Source: Thermogemmatispora carboxidivorans
GTDB taxonomy: Bacteria; Chloroflexota; Ktedonobacteria; Ktedonobacterales; Ktedonobacteraceae
DNA length: 64,000 bases
NCBI RefSeq assembly: GCF_000702505.1
Contig: NZ_JNIM01000001.1
Span: forward strand, 3,720,001 to 3,784,000
Direction of reading: 5' to 3'
Shown here: piece by piece, positions 24,275-33,574 of the stretch
How positions within the stretch are numbered: the stretch's first letter is position 1
Layout of the letters: every line of letters starts with the position of its first letter
The notes under the pieces: generated by a model
Told to the model about the DNA's origin: nothing
What the model saw: the letters and a program-made list of their open reading frames with translations, nothing else
The model's database searches: none
Translations under genes and position numbers: made by a program

Positions 24275-24901
24275 ATGCACGCACGGCCCGACGCTGATGA
24301 GGCGGAGCTGCTCACCAGGAGCCAAAACGGCGATGTGAGCGCCTTTAATGAGCTGGTTCTGCGCTATCAGTCCAGCGTCTATAATGTGGCTCTGCGCATG
24401 CTGGGCGACGCGGACCTGGCCGCCGATATTACACAGGACACCTTTCTGGCGGCTTTCCGCCATCTGGCTAATTTCCGCGGGGGGACGGCCTTTCGCTCCT
24501 GGCTGCTGCGCATTACCACCAACCTGGTCTACGATCATTGGCGCCGTCAGCGCCGTCATCCAGAAGAGTCATTGGAGGCGGCCAGCGACGAGGATGATCC
24601 GCAGTCCCCGGTCACCCTGGCCCAGCTGGCTTCAGCCGATCTGGAGGCTAACCCAGAGCTGTACTTGCTCCATCAGGAGCTGCAGGAACTGATCCAGCGC
24701 GGGCTGGCCGAGCTTCCTCCCGAGCAGCGGCTGGCGGTGATCCTCTGCGATATCGAGGGGCTATCGTACGAGGAGATCGCGGCTGTCATGCAGACGATGC
24801 TCGGGACAGTGCGCTCGCGCATCGCGCGGGGCCGCTCCCGCCTGCGGGCTTATCTGGCTCGCCATCAGGAACTTTTGCCGCGCCCGTTTCGTTCCCCCTA
24901 A
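24275..24901 (+). CDS. ECF-type RNA polymerase sigma factor
   Basis: A 208-residue sigma-70 family factor; the ATG at 24275 is preceded by a purine-rich GGAAGAGAGGCAGG stretch. Region 2 (about residues 10-85) shows FNELVLRYQSSVYNVALRML, ADITQDTFLAAFRHL and FRSWLLRITTNLVYDHWRR. An acidic linker precedes region 4 (about 135-190): LAELPPEQRLAVILCDIEGL, then SYEEIAAVMQ and GTVRSRIARGRSRLR. It is followed by an anti-sigma factor gene, forming a classical stress-signalling pair. Confidence 0.95.
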   Translation: MHARPDADEAELLTRSQNGDVSAFNELVLRYQSSVYNVALRMLGDADLAADITQDTFLAAFRHLANFRGGTAFRSWLLRITTNLVYDHWRRQRRHPEESLEAASDEDDPQSPVTLAQLASADLEANPELYLLHQELQELIQRGLAELPPEQRLAVILCDIEGLSYEEIAAVMQTMLGTVRSRIARGRSRLRAYLARHQELLPRPFRSP

Positions 24902-25028
24902 GAGGTGCTGTCTCTGGTCTCTGTACTCCTCCGAGCAGGTGGCTTGCCCGGGAAGGAGGAAGGAACAGCGCCATTGTGACGCAGGCTTGCTTGTAGAGGG
25001 GCATTTTTCCGGCACTGGAGAGAGAGTC

Positions 25029-25829
25029 GTGGCACAGGATCATCAGGAGCATCCAACGCTTGAGCAGCTTTCAGCCTATCTGGACGGGGCGCTCTCTTCC
25101 GAGGAAGGAGCTTTCTGCGCTGCTCATCTGCCTCACTGCGCTTCCTGTCGCTCAGAGCTGGCAAGTCTGCGCCTGACACGCGACCTGCTGCGGACACTGC
25201 CGCGCGCTACGCCTCCGCGCACCTTTACGTTAACGCCTGAGCTGCTTGAGAGCGCATCCACACCTTCCACTCCTTCTGTACCAGCACAGTCGGCAACTGC
25301 CTCGCCCGAGGCTGCTCCCTTGCTGCTTCCGCGTCAGCAGCGGCCTGCGGCAGGGGCCCGCGCGGGACACCCGCGGCTGCATCGCTTTGTGCGCGTCCTC
25401 AGTACCTTGGCGGCGGTGATCGCCCTGGCGCTGCTGCTGTCAGGACTGCTGGTGCTAGTACAGGGCAGCAACTCGTCGAGCAGCGTGAGCACAGTGGCTC
25501 GACCGGCGCCCGCGGTCTCTACTGCTTCTTCTGCTGCTCAGGGGGGCCATCCGAGAGCGACGGCGACTCCTTCAACGGTGGAACCGCACGGCCTTCGGCC
25601 TGGTTCGACAGCCCCCCCCGCTTCCTCTAATCCTATGTCCGGCAGCGAGCGGGGACCCAGCCCTACCGCTTCCCTGGAAGCGCTTCTGAGTGCCCCTGTG
25701 CTGCTCCTGCTGCTGGGGGGCCTGCTGCTGATCGTCAGCCTGGTCGGCCTGCTGCTGACGCGCAGGGCTGGCCTGCCTTCCTGGCCCCACCAGGAGGGAG
25801 ATAAGGGGAACAGACAGGCCACTCGCTAG
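25029..25829 (+). CDS. Membrane anti-sigma factor with zinc-binding domain
   Basis: A 266-residue protein, started at the GTG at 25029 after GGAGAGAGA; the frame extends upstream without a ribosome site. Residues 1-50 form the zinc anti-sigma domain with HLPHCASC (His-x3-Cys-x2-Cys). One membrane helix (about residues 120-142) is followed by a Ser/Thr/Pro-rich external segment and a second hydrophobic helix near the C-terminus. It should hold the upstream ECF sigma factor at the membrane until a signal releases it. The second C-terminal helix is less usual for the family. Confidence 0.9.
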   Translation: MAQDHQEHPTLEQLSAYLDGALSSEEGAFCAAHLPHCASCRSELASLRLTRDLLRTLPRATPPRTFTLTPELLESASTPSTPSVPAQSATASPEAAPLLLPRQQRPAAGARAGHPRLHRFVRVLSTLAAVIALALLLSGLLVLVQGSNSSSSVSTVARPAPAVSTASSAAQGGHPRATATPSTVEPHGLRPGSTAPPASSNPMSGSERGPSPTASLEALLSAPVLLLLLGGLLLIVSLVGLLLTRRAGLPSWPHQEGDKGNRQATR

Positions 25830-25858
25830 GCCCAGCTCTCAGTCGCCCTTCTCGCCCT

Positions 25859-26533
25859 TCAGGGAAGCTGGACTCCAATGTCGGCCAGCCCTTGACGCAA
25901 GCTCTGCTCGTTGAGCTCGGTAATGGCTACGGCGCGTACAATGCCCTGGCGATCGATAAAGTAGGTGGTGGGAATAGCTGTGACGCGATAGACGGCGTTG
26001 ACCTTGCTACCGGCGTCGAAGAGGAGAGGATAGGTGACCTTGAAGGTCCGGCCAAAGCTGGCGATGTCTTCTTTGGGATCAGCCTGGTTGATGCCTAGCA
26101 AGACAAAGGCCCCCTGGGCGCCATATTGTTCGTAAGTGCGCTGGAGAAGGGGGACTTCGCGCCGACAGGGATCACAGGACTCCGACCAGAAGTTGATGAC
26201 GACTGGATGGCCACGCAGGGCTTTGAGATTGACGGTCGGGCCGCCACGTCCACCATAGACGGGCAGGGTGAAGTCGGGAGCCGCCTGCCCGACGGCGATC
26301 CCCGGAGTCGGCGCCGTCGCTGGCGCCGGCAATAAGGTCAGCACAATATAGCCCCCGGCCAGCAGGGCGACCAAGACCAGGACGCCAATGAAGATGAGCC
26401 GCCGCCGATTCCGTGGCCTGCCTACCTGCTGCTCATAGTGAGCAGCCAGCTCTTCTTCAAATTCGCGCCGCTGCTCCCGCACTCGTTGCTTCTCTGTTTG
26501 CTCTTTGTTGATGACTCCGCGTTTCTGTGCCAT
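25859..26533 (-). CDS. Membrane-anchored thioredoxin-like protein (TlpA/ResA type)
   Basis: About 224 residues from the ATG at 26533; an earlier in-frame ATG at 26629 is possible, and neither has a strong ribosome site. A charged cytoplasmic N-terminus (about 40 residues) and one membrane helix (IFIGVLVLVALLAGGYIVL) precede the external thioredoxin fold: VGQAAPDFTLPVYG, VINFWSESCDPCRREVPLL with the CDPC redox pair, and AIPTTYFIDRQG with the cis-Pro. Such proteins reduce disulfides or cytochrome c apo-proteins outside the membrane. It converges with the anti-sigma gene. Confidence 0.9.
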   Translation of the reverse strand: MAQKRGVINKEQTEKQRVREQRREFEEELAAHYEQQVGRPRNRRRLIFIGVLVLVALLAGGYIVLTLLPAPATAPTPGIAVGQAAPDFTLPVYGGRGGPTVNLKALRGHPVVINFWSESCDPCRREVPLLQRTYEQYGAQGAFVLLGINQADPKEDIASFGRTFKVTYPLLFDAGSKVNAVYRVTAIPTTYFIDRQGIVRAVAITELNEQSLRQGLADIGVQLP

Positions 26534-26705
26534 GCCTTTGCTCGTGAGGGGATAGAATGCGCTCCGCACAGGCGGATCTGCCTCCTCGATCTCTCCCATA
26601 CTATAGGCCGGGCTCCTCCTCTCGTGCAAGTCCTGGCCCCAGCATCAGGCCCTTCCTGCTCCCCCTCGCCACCCGCTCACTCCTGCGGCGGGTTCGGCAC
26701 TTCTT

Positions 26706-26918
26706 CTAGCAGATCCGCAACGCGACACGCAGCCCTAGCGCTTTTGCCAGTTGCTCTAGTGTGTGCACCGTCGGGCTATAGCTCGGATCATTGCAGATTC
26801 GGGTAATGGTGCTAAAGGAGATATCCGACATCCGCGAGAGCTTGCTCATGCTGATGCCACGCTGCGGGGGGAGACCAGCCAGCAAGGAGAGAGGGCGGCA
26901 GGCAGTGCAAGTTTGCAT
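26706..26918 (-). CDS. Small Cro/C1-type helix-turn-helix protein
   Basis: A 70-residue protein that consists almost only of an XRE-type HTH: GISMSKLSRMSDISFSTITR followed by ICNDPSYSPTVHTLEQLAKA, ending soon after. The first 20 residues contain two Cys (CTAC) and may be non-native if a later start such as Met24 is used. A DNA-binding role is likely; the target is unknown. It is divergent from the membrane protein gene at 27004. Confidence 0.75.
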   Translation of the reverse strand: MQTCTACRPLSLLAGLPPQRGISMSKLSRMSDISFSTITRICNDPSYSPTVHTLEQLAKALGLRVALRIC

Positions 26919-27003
26919 AGGTTTTTGTATAATCTACACGATCTGATCAAGCTTTTGCAGGGTTGACCGCTCTCAAAAGGGCACCGCCTGCGGGAGGCCA
27001 TGT

Positions 27004-27792
27004 ATGGAGACAGCTCTACTCGTCAGCTTTGCCATTGTCAACGTCATTGTCACCGCCGCCTTCGCCGGTGTCGTGTTGATGCAATACGTGCAGCGTCATC
27101 GTCCCCATCAGCTCTACTGGTCGCTGGCCCTCGGGATGGCCTTTGTGGCCACGCTGGCCTATGTTCTCATGATTCCAGCGCAGCCGACGAGCGGACTGGG
27201 GACCATCCTTTTCCGTATTTACTACATTCTCGGCGCCGCCCTTACCTCAGCCTGGCTGGGTCTGGGCAGCATCGCCCTGGTCGGAGGTCGGCGTGTGACC
27301 CTGGCCAGCCTCATCGTGCTCTCCCTCGTCAGCGTGCTGGCCATTATCTCGATTGCCACGGCGGGCGTCGATCAGCAAGCCCTCAGCCATGTGGTTGGCA
27401 GCTCTGGCCGCGGCGTCCTCCAGCTCGGGGTGGGCGTCGTCACCATCATCATCCTGAATACCGCCGGCGTCGTGGCCGTCGTCGGCGTGCTGCTCTACTC
27501 CCTCTGGAAGCTGCTGCGGCGCCAGCCCTCGATCCGCGGTTTGCAGACCAGTAACATCTTTTGGGGGAACGTGCTCATTCTCCTGGGGGAGCTGCTCAAC
27601 GCCGCCGCTGGCAGCTTCGCCCGCTTCATGGGCCTGGAAAGCACCTTCTGGCTCTTCATGGCCCTGGGCTGGCTCGTCTTCTTCTGCGGCGTTCTTCTCA
27701 CCGGGCGCCGCGCACCCCGAGCGGCTCCAGCCAGCGCCGCCGCAACCACGACTAGCGTCCCAGCCTCTAGCCAGCAACCAGCATCATCCTAG
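27004..27792 (+). CDS. Seven-helix membrane protein of unknown function
   Basis: A 262-residue protein with about seven hydrophobic helices and an Ala/Ser/Thr-rich cytoplasmic tail. The N-terminal helix begins at residue 4 with no cleavable signal. The topology (short loops, RRQP and GRRAPR at cytoplasmic ends) resembles sensory 7TM modules, but I recognise no family motif. GGAGGCCAT lies directly upstream of the ATG. It ends at a shared terminator with the convergent protease gene. Confidence 0.8.
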   Translation: METALLVSFAIVNVIVTAAFAGVVLMQYVQRHRPHQLYWSLALGMAFVATLAYVLMIPAQPTSGLGTILFRIYYILGAALTSAWLGLGSIALVGGRRVTLASLIVLSLVSVLAIISIATAGVDQQALSHVVGSSGRGVLQLGVGVVTIIILNTAGVVAVVGVLLYSLWKLLRRQPSIRGLQTSNIFWGNVLILLGELLNAAAGSFARFMGLESTFWLFMALGWLVFFCGVLLTGRRAPRAAPASAAATTTSVPASSQQPASS

Positions 27793-27865
27793 ACAGCCCG
27801 CCAGCGGACCGCTCAGGGCTGGGCCGTCACCTGCTTGCTTATTTGACCGCCCCCAAGAAACAAAG

Positions 27866-27907
27866 GGGCGAGCGAGAGGCTGTCCTCAACCAACCTCTTG
27901 CTCGCCC
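27866..27907. terminator. Terminator between convergent membrane protein and HtrA-like genes
   Basis: A 14-bp stem with one G-U pair (GGGCGAGCGAGAGG and CCTCTTGCTCGCCC) has a 14-nt loop. On the minus strand it is followed by CTTTGTTTCTT, so it best serves the protease gene. Confidence 0.7.
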
Positions 27908-27943
27908 GTTGCAGCCCACGCTATGGGATCTAAGGGGCCAGCC

Positions 27944-29242
27944 TTAGCTGTTCGCCTGCAGCTCACCCAGGGTCACGTTGATTGTCAGCTGCTGATTGCC
28001 GCGATAAACCGTTACCCGGGCGGTTTGGCCAGGACTCTTGTTGACCAGGATATCGCTGAGCGTCTGGTTATCGGTGACCTTCTGGCCATCGATGGCTACG
28101 ATGATATCACCAGCCCGCAGGCCCGCGCGAGCCGCTGGCCCGTTGGCCGTGACCGAGACGATCAAGGAGCCGTAGTCAACCGGCAGGTTATCCTGAGCCG
28201 CCAACTGGGGCGTCACTGAAGCCACGCGCACGCCCAGGGCCGCCCGCCCCGTATGCGTGACCTGGCCTGTAGCGATAATCTGCTGTGCGATGAAGCGCAC
28301 GCGGTTCGAAGGGATGGCAAACCCCACGCCGTTCGCTGGCGTATTGAACTCGGGATCGATGGCCGCCACGGTCGGGATACCAATGACGTTGCCCGAGAGA
28401 TCAACCAGCGCTCCGCCGCTATTGCCCGGGTTGATTGGGGCATCGGTCTGAATAGCGTTGGCGATCACTGCCGACCCCTGGCCCTCCTCAGAGACCGTGC
28501 GCCCCAGTGCACTGATGATGCCGTGGGTGACCGTCTGCGTCTCGCCCAGGGGGTTTCCGATGGCCAGCACCTCCTGTCCAACCTGCAGCTTCGACGAGTC
28601 GCCCAGGGTGGCCACCGTGATATTGCTCGGTGGATTGATCTTAATGACCGCCAGGTCGTCGGCGGGATCGGTGCCAGCCACCTGAGCCTGCAGGTGGGTA
28701 CCATCGGCCATTACCACTTCAATCTGCTGGGCGCTCTCCACCACGTGATAGTTGGTCACGATGTAGCCGCGCTTATCAATAATGACGCCGGAGCCGATGC
28801 CTGAAGCGCCTGAGGACGTCGTGACATTGATCTGCACCACGGCAGGCTGGACCTTAGCAATGGCGGCTTCTCGCGCCTGCTCGGCGGTCGTCACCACCTT
28901 GGCGCTCGTCGTGCTGTTACTGCTGCCGGTCTGCAGGGTCGCTGAGGCCACGCCGTTGGCATTGCCAAATTGCCAGCCGGCAGCGAAGAGCAGCCCCCCA
29001 AAGATCGCAGCCAGAACCAGGGTGATCACCACCGCCCGGAACGAGGACCCGCGCCGTGGCGGTGGCGCCGCCGGCGTGAGCGGCCCACCTGCTCCATAAT
29101 AGGGACTGCTAGCCGGCATCGCCGTATTAGCTGGCCCGCCCGTTCCCGCTGCGTTCTCGCTCGGACGATAGTGAGCAGCTACTGTCTGCTGATCGTAGGG
29201 ATCGCTCATCCCTGCTTCGTCTTCTGCGTGCGGATTATACAT
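27944..29242 (-). CDS. HtrA/DegP-like membrane serine protease with PDZ domain
   Basis: A 432-residue protein starting at the ATG at 29242, 10 nt after GGAGG. A disordered, Pro/Gly-rich cytoplasmic N-terminus of about 80 residues leads to one membrane helix. The chymotrypsin-like domain has the triad His (TNYHVVES), Asp (DPADDLAVI) and Ser (NPGNSGGALV). The C-terminal PDZ domain includes GPAARAGLRAGDIIVAIDGQ. It is an external quality-control protease or chaperone. It carries a single PDZ, as in HtrA/DegS types of Gram-positive bacteria. Confidence 0.95.
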   Translation of the reverse strand: MYNPHAEDEAGMSDPYDQQTVAAHYRPSENAAGTGGPANTAMPASSPYYGAGGPLTPAAPPPRRGSSFRAVVITLVLAAIFGGLLFAAGWQFGNANGVASATLQTGSSNSTTSAKVVTTAEQAREAAIAKVQPAVVQINVTTSSGASGIGSGVIIDKRGYIVTNYHVVESAQQIEVVMADGTHLQAQVAGTDPADDLAVIKINPPSNITVATLGDSSKLQVGQEVLAIGNPLGETQTVTHGIISALGRTVSEEGQGSAVIANAIQTDAPINPGNSGGALVDLSGNVIGIPTVAAIDPEFNTPANGVGFAIPSNRVRFIAQQIIATGQVTHTGRAALGVRVASVTPQLAAQDNLPVDYGSLIVSVTANGPAARAGLRAGDIIVAIDGQKVTDNQTLSDILVNKSPGQTARVTVYRGNQQLTINVTLGELQANS

Positions 29243-29668
29243 GAGCCTGCAACCTCCGTCGATACTCTCTCCCGACACTGCTTTCTATAATACTACTAAA
29301 GAGAAGGTCCCCGGGTGAGACTGTGAGCAGGCAAAGCAGGCACGAAGCTCCTTCTTTCGCCGCCTCGTGCACACCAGACCGCCTGGCTGACCGACGGTCT
29401 CGGGCAACGCTGCCTTTACGTGTACTCTGTGGGGATGATGTCGATCACAACCGGGTTCGCGCATTTGTCTTGCTGTTTGTACTATAGCGGGAGATCGTCA
29501 GAGATTCTTCAGACTTCTGTAAAGGATTTGTAAGCCAGCAGCGAGATGAGAGCGGAGACCCCTCTTGCCCGGACGCTCCTTCTCATGCGATAATGGCCCC
29601 TACAGATAGTGAGGCTGCGCACTCTGCTTGCAAGACAGAGAAAAGGCAGCCCTCAAGGCAGAAAAGGA
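29243..29668. other. Divergent intergenic region
   Basis: The 426 bp between the HtrA-like and TPR genes hold no convincing gene. A promoter for the TPR gene is seen at 29565-29594. No clear promoter for the protease gene was identified, although TATTATAG lies about 45 bp before its start on the minus strand. Confidence 0.4.
29565..29594 (+). promoter_or_regulatory. Promoter of the TPR protein gene
   Basis: TTGCCC (29565-29570) and GATAAT (29589-29594) are 18 bp apart, and TGC precedes the -10 as an extended element. The start of transcription near 29601 argues for the ATG at 29669 over the GTG at 29609. Confidence 0.5.
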
Positions 29669-30703
29669 ATGGCAGAGAAGCAAACACCTCAAGGGGAACA
29701 AAGGCCATCAACCGTCGATGACCTCTGGAGCGAAGCCAGAGAGCAGCTTCAGCGCCACAACTGGCAGGCTGCCGTCGCCAGCTATCAGCAATTGCAGGCG
29801 CTCAATCCCGAGAACGAGGAAGCCCTCACCGGCCTGGCCCTCGCCCTCGATGGCAGCGGAGCTTATGAGCAGATGCTGGCCATCAGCGAGCAGGCGCTGG
29901 AACTGCAGCCTCATTCGGCCCTGGCCCTGGCCTGCAAGGCGCGCGCTCTGCAAAAGCTAGAGCGCCTCTCTGAGGCCACAATTGCCAACGATCAGGCTCT
30001 GCTGCTCGATCACCAGCTGGCGCTCGCCTGGCTCAACCGCAGCGGACTGCAGATTCTCCAGCAGCGCTTTCCCGAGGCGCTGCGCAGCGCCGAGCGCGCC
30101 CTGGAGCTTGATGCCAGCGACGCCCGTGCCTGGGCCAACAAGGGCACGGCCCTGCTCAATCTCAATCGGCTGCCCGAGGCCCTCGAGGCCTTCAACCAGA
30201 GCCTGGCGCGCGACCCGGACTATCTCTTCGTCCTTCAGATGAAAGGTGAGCTCCTACGGCGCCTGGGTCGCCCCCAGGAAGTGCGCGAACTGATGCATCG
30301 CGCTCTGCAGCTCGCCCCGAACGATCCTTTCTCGCTCTCACTGCTCGCCCAGGCCCTGCGCGCCCTGGGCGAGATGGAAGAACTGTTCGAGGTGACCAGC
30401 CAGCTGACGCGCCTGACCCCCGGCAGCCTGCTGGCCTGGGAGATGCACATGCGGGCCTTGCGCAGCCTGGGACGTTTCGAGGAAGCCGTCGAAGCCATCG
30501 AGCGCGTGCTGGAACTTGATCCGCACAACGTGCGCTTCTGGACTATCAAGGCCGATAATCTTTATCGCCTGGGCCGCTACCGTGAAGCAGCCCGCGTCGC
30601 CGGCTACGCTTTGCAGCTGGCGCCCGACTATCGCCCGGCTCAGCGCATCCACGAAAAAGCTGTCCGCCTGATGTACCAGCACAAGGAGCGCCGCCTGCGC
30701 TGA
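29669..30703 (+). CDS. Tetratricopeptide-repeat protein
   Basis: A 344-residue protein of about nine TPR helix-turn-helix units and no signal peptide or membrane helix. Repeats are clear from about residue 16 onward, with alternating consensus positions such as NPENEEALTGLALALDGSG, DASDARAWANKGTALLNLNR and DPHNVRFWTIKADNLYRLGR. It should act as a protein-protein scaffold in the cytoplasm. The start is uncertain: the ATG at 29669 sits very close to AAGGA, and a GTG at 29609 adds 20 residues. Confidence 0.88.
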   Translation: MAEKQTPQGEQRPSTVDDLWSEAREQLQRHNWQAAVASYQQLQALNPENEEALTGLALALDGSGAYEQMLAISEQALELQPHSALALACKARALQKLERLSEATIANDQALLLDHQLALAWLNRSGLQILQQRFPEALRSAERALELDASDARAWANKGTALLNLNRLPEALEAFNQSLARDPDYLFVLQMKGELLRRLGRPQEVRELMHRALQLAPNDPFSLSLLAQALRALGEMEELFEVTSQLTRLTPGSLLAWEMHMRALRSLGRFEEAVEAIERVLELDPHNVRFWTIKADNLYRLGRYREAARVAGYALQLAPDYRPAQRIHEKAVRLMYQHKERRLR

Positions 30704-30813
30704 GCGTGCGCGAGCGCTGTCCAGTTCCGGCCAGGCTGGGCTAATGACAGTCGCTCCCCTCTCAGCGCAGATCAGGCGCTTTGTCCGCCTCCGCCCGCCA
30801 GGCTCTTGCTCGA

Positions 30814-32286
30814 CTACATCACGAGCAGCCGCTGCAGGAGGGGAAGCAGCAGATCCTGGCGATGAGCGCGCAGCGGCGCTCGCAGGCGTTCGGGTACCAG
30901 CACCCGAATGCGCCGCTGATGTTGCTCATAGCGCGCCAGATCATCGGGCTGCAGGCCCGTCGCCTGGACCCAGGTCACCAGGGCCTCCATGCCAACTGGC
31001 GGATTGGCAAACCAGACCCAGACGTCCATCTCCCAATTAACCGGACGAGGAATGTCGATCAAAACCTCGTAGTCGGCAATCTCCGTCTCCAAAGCCGGGG
31101 CTAATTCCGCCGCCAGAGCCTGCTCGACGCGCCGCCGGCGTTGGGCATCCCAGTAGAGGGCATCCAGGCGCTGGAAAAGCTGGCCCGCTGGGCGACTGAT
31201 CTCCAGGGCATCCTTGTAGGGCCGGCGCAGCTCCAGGGCCTCCGTCAGCGCCCGTGAGGCTGGCGGCATCTGTGGCTCAGCCAGCAGGGTCAGGAGAGAA
31301 GCATCGTCCAGCCCGGTCAGCCGCTCGGCGCTCAGCGCCCCCGCCAGCAGCGCTTCTTGCACGGCCCGCATCAGCATCACCTGAAAGGCGCGATTGGTAT
31401 GATGCCAATAGATATTGTCAAACATCTCCTGGCGGGCGTGCAGTAACGAGTGGAGCGGACTGATCCCCTTATGCGTCACCACGATGCGCCGCTGCCCCTG
31501 GACACTGGGGTGAACACGCAGCGCTCCCAGCAAACGTGCCACATCGACACCCCCATAGGGCACGTTGCAGGCCCGCGCATCTCGCGGCAGATAGTCCAGC
31601 TTGTCGACGTCCAGGGCCCCGCTCAGCAGATTGCGCAGCAGCTCGTCGTCTTCGGGCAGGCGCTTGCCCGGCGGAGGATCGATAAAGTCCGCCACACGCC
31701 CAGGCGAGAGCTGGTACTCTTCTTCCAGAATCGTAGCAATCTCGCTCCGCTCGATGATCGAGCGCCCGACACGCTCATGGGCAATAATGGGATGGCCCAG
31801 CTCCTCAATGACGTGCGAAAACGGGTAGTGCCCGATATCGTGCAGCAGGGCCGCCACGATAAGTGCCTGTACGCTCTTGAGGGAGACACCATAGAGGCCG
31901 CCGTTGCTGCCACGCTGCAGCAGCGCGCGCACGGCACGCACCGCCAGATGATAGCAGCCCAGGCTGTGCTCATAGCGCGTATGCGTCGCTCCCGGCCAGA
32001 TGCGATAGACAAAGCCCAACTGCTTGACCTTCTGTAGGCGCAAGAAGGGGACACTGCTGATCAGCTTGATTTCACGAGGACCAAGAGGGATCAGATCGTA
32101 GAGGCTATCTCGCACTGTGCTGACGGGATCTTCATCGGGCAGAAGCGGCAGGCCACGACGATCACGCCAGGGCTGCCACATGCCTGGCTGCGCCACCTCC
32201 GGCCCCACCGGCGCCATCTCCTCCGCCGCCAGCGCTCCTTGACGCTCAAATGCGAGCGAATCGCTTGCTTGCTCCTTTGTGCTCAT
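30814..32286 (-). CDS. HD-domain phosphohydrolase (dGTPase/SAMHD1-like group)
   Basis: A 490-residue protein with the HD metal site: His in ATHTRYEHSLG, the HD pair in ALLHDIGHYPFSH, and Asp in GALDVDKLDYLPRDA. The downstream helical region (MFDNIYWHHTNRAFQVMLMR) is typical of the YdhJ/SAMHD1-like group, which hydrolyse dNTPs or other nucleotides; the true substrate is unknown. A disordered acidic N-terminus of about 45 residues precedes the domain. It is divergent from the HAD phosphatase gene. Confidence 0.9.
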   Translation of the reverse strand: MSTKEQASDSLAFERQGALAAEEMAPVGPEVAQPGMWQPWRDRRGLPLLPDEDPVSTVRDSLYDLIPLGPREIKLISSVPFLRLQKVKQLGFVYRIWPGATHTRYEHSLGCYHLAVRAVRALLQRGSNGGLYGVSLKSVQALIVAALLHDIGHYPFSHVIEELGHPIIAHERVGRSIIERSEIATILEEEYQLSPGRVADFIDPPPGKRLPEDDELLRNLLSGALDVDKLDYLPRDARACNVPYGGVDVARLLGALRVHPSVQGQRRIVVTHKGISPLHSLLHARQEMFDNIYWHHTNRAFQVMLMRAVQEALLAGALSAERLTGLDDASLLTLLAEPQMPPASRALTEALELRRPYKDALEISRPAGQLFQRLDALYWDAQRRRRVEQALAAELAPALETEIADYEVLIDIPRPVNWEMDVWVWFANPPVGMEALVTWVQATGLQPDDLARYEQHQRRIRVLVPERLRAPLRAHRQDLLLPLLQRLLVM

Positions 32287-32488
32287 GCTTCGATTCTACC
32301 AGCTTCCTGGAAAAGAGAGCCAGTCCCGCCGTGTCACAGCCCCTTGCTCTCTCTGTCGACAGCGGGCGGAACCAGGAACAGAACAGCCAGCACAGCAGAG
32401 CAGTCAGAGGGCGACAGCCTGGCACGGCCAGCCAGACAGACAGGACAAGACAGGACAGGACTCTTGCCCTAGGAATGGCCCCCTGCGC

Positions 32489-32517
32489 TTGCATTCCCCC
32501 AGAGCGGCGCCTATAAT
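32489..32517 (+). promoter_or_regulatory. Promoter of the HAD phosphatase gene
   Basis: TTGCAT (32489-32494) and a perfect TATAAT (32512-32517) are 17 bp apart. The leader to the likely ATG at 32675 would be about 150 nt. The remaining 32287-32488 shows no gene. Confidence 0.6.
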
Positions 32518-32563
32518 TAGGCTTGTCTTTCAGGGAAGCCAGCCAGCGTGCTGTGCAATGTGC

Positions 32564-32592
32564 AAGCGACGGGCGCTTTATTCCCGTCGCTT
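32564..32592 (+). promoter_or_regulatory. Leader hairpin of the HAD phosphatase gene
   Basis: A perfect 10-bp stem (AAGCGACGGG and CCCGTCGCTT) with a 9-nt loop is followed by TCTCATTTG. It sits about 40 nt into the transcript and could be an attenuator or stability element. Confidence 0.45.
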
Positions 32593-32674
32593 TCTCATTT
32601 GTGTCGCGCTTTCCTGCACAATCGTTTTTTCTGTCTATCTCTGGACTATGTGGAAAGAGGGAGAACCAGCATTG

Positions 32675-33574
32675 ATGACTACCCCACCAGATCAACCAAC
32701 CTGCAAGCTGCTGGTGATCGATATCGACGGCACGCTACTAACGCCCGGGGGCGAGATCACGGAGGGAACGCGCACCGCCATAGCGGAGGCCCGGGCCGCT
32801 GGCGTCACTGTGACCCTGGCCACTGCCCGCCGCTATGGAAATACGGCCAGCATCGCGCGCGAGCTGGCCTTGAGCACGCCACTGATCCTCTACGACGGCG
32901 CCCTGATCGTTGAGCACCCCAGCGGGCGCATCCTCTATAGCAACCCCCTACCGGACCACATTGCCCAGCAGGGGATCGCGCTCCTCCTGGCCGAGGGCCT
33001 GCAACCAGTGATTCAGCCGCTTGGCGATCCTCTGCACGAGGAAGTATGGACCGGCCCCGCCGAGCTAGATTCCCCCTGGCAACAGCGCTACTTCACGGTC
33101 CACGCCGCCGAGCTGCGTCGGCTGCCGCGCGAGCAGCTATTGAAACCGCGCAGGCCAGTGCTGCGCCTGGTCGCCCTGGAGGACCCCGAGCGACTCCGCC
33201 TGCTGGCGCCAGCGGTGGCCGCCCTTGATTGCTCCTGGCTCCTGCTGGAGCGCGGCAACTACCAATGCGGCGAGCTGTCACTGTTGTGCACCGGCTGCTC
33301 TAAGGCCACAGCGGTGGCTGCCCTGGCCGACCGGCTGGACATTCCACTGAGCGAGGTCATGGCCATCGGCGACAACGAGAACGATATTAGCATGCTCTCT
33401 CTGGTCGGTCTTGGGATCGCTATGGGCCAGGCCAGTGCCGCCGTCAAGCAGGCTGCACGCGCAACAACCACCAGCAACAGCGAGGATGGTGTAGCTCACG
33501 CCATCGAGCGCTACTTACTCCGTTCCGCCCGTACCAGCGATTCAAATTCGCGCAGGCGCTCGACCTGCTTGTGA
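32675..33574 (+). CDS. Cof-type HAD-family phosphatase
   Basis: A 299-residue enzyme from the ATG at 32675. Motif I is LLVIDIDGTLLT (nucleophile Asp and acid-base Asp), motif II LATARRYGN, and motif IV AIGDNENDISMLSLVG with a preceding conserved Lys in GCSKATAVAALA. These are the marks of the Cof/YidA group, which dephosphorylates sugar phosphates, FMN or pyridoxal phosphate. An in-frame ATG at 32558 would add a membrane helix but lacks a ribosome site. The last 64 bp overlap the 3' end of the convergent phosphatase gene. Confidence 0.9.
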   Translation: MTTPPDQPTCKLLVIDIDGTLLTPGGEITEGTRTAIAEARAAGVTVTLATARRYGNTASIARELALSTPLILYDGALIVEHPSGRILYSNPLPDHIAQQGIALLLAEGLQPVIQPLGDPLHEEVWTGPAELDSPWQQRYFTVHAAELRRLPREQLLKPRRPVLRLVALEDPERLRLLAPAVAALDCSWLLLERGNYQCGELSLLCTGCSKATAVAALADRLDIPLSEVMAIGDNENDISMLSLVGLGIAMGQASAAVKQAARATTTSNSEDGVAHAIERYLLRSARTSDSNSRRRSTCL

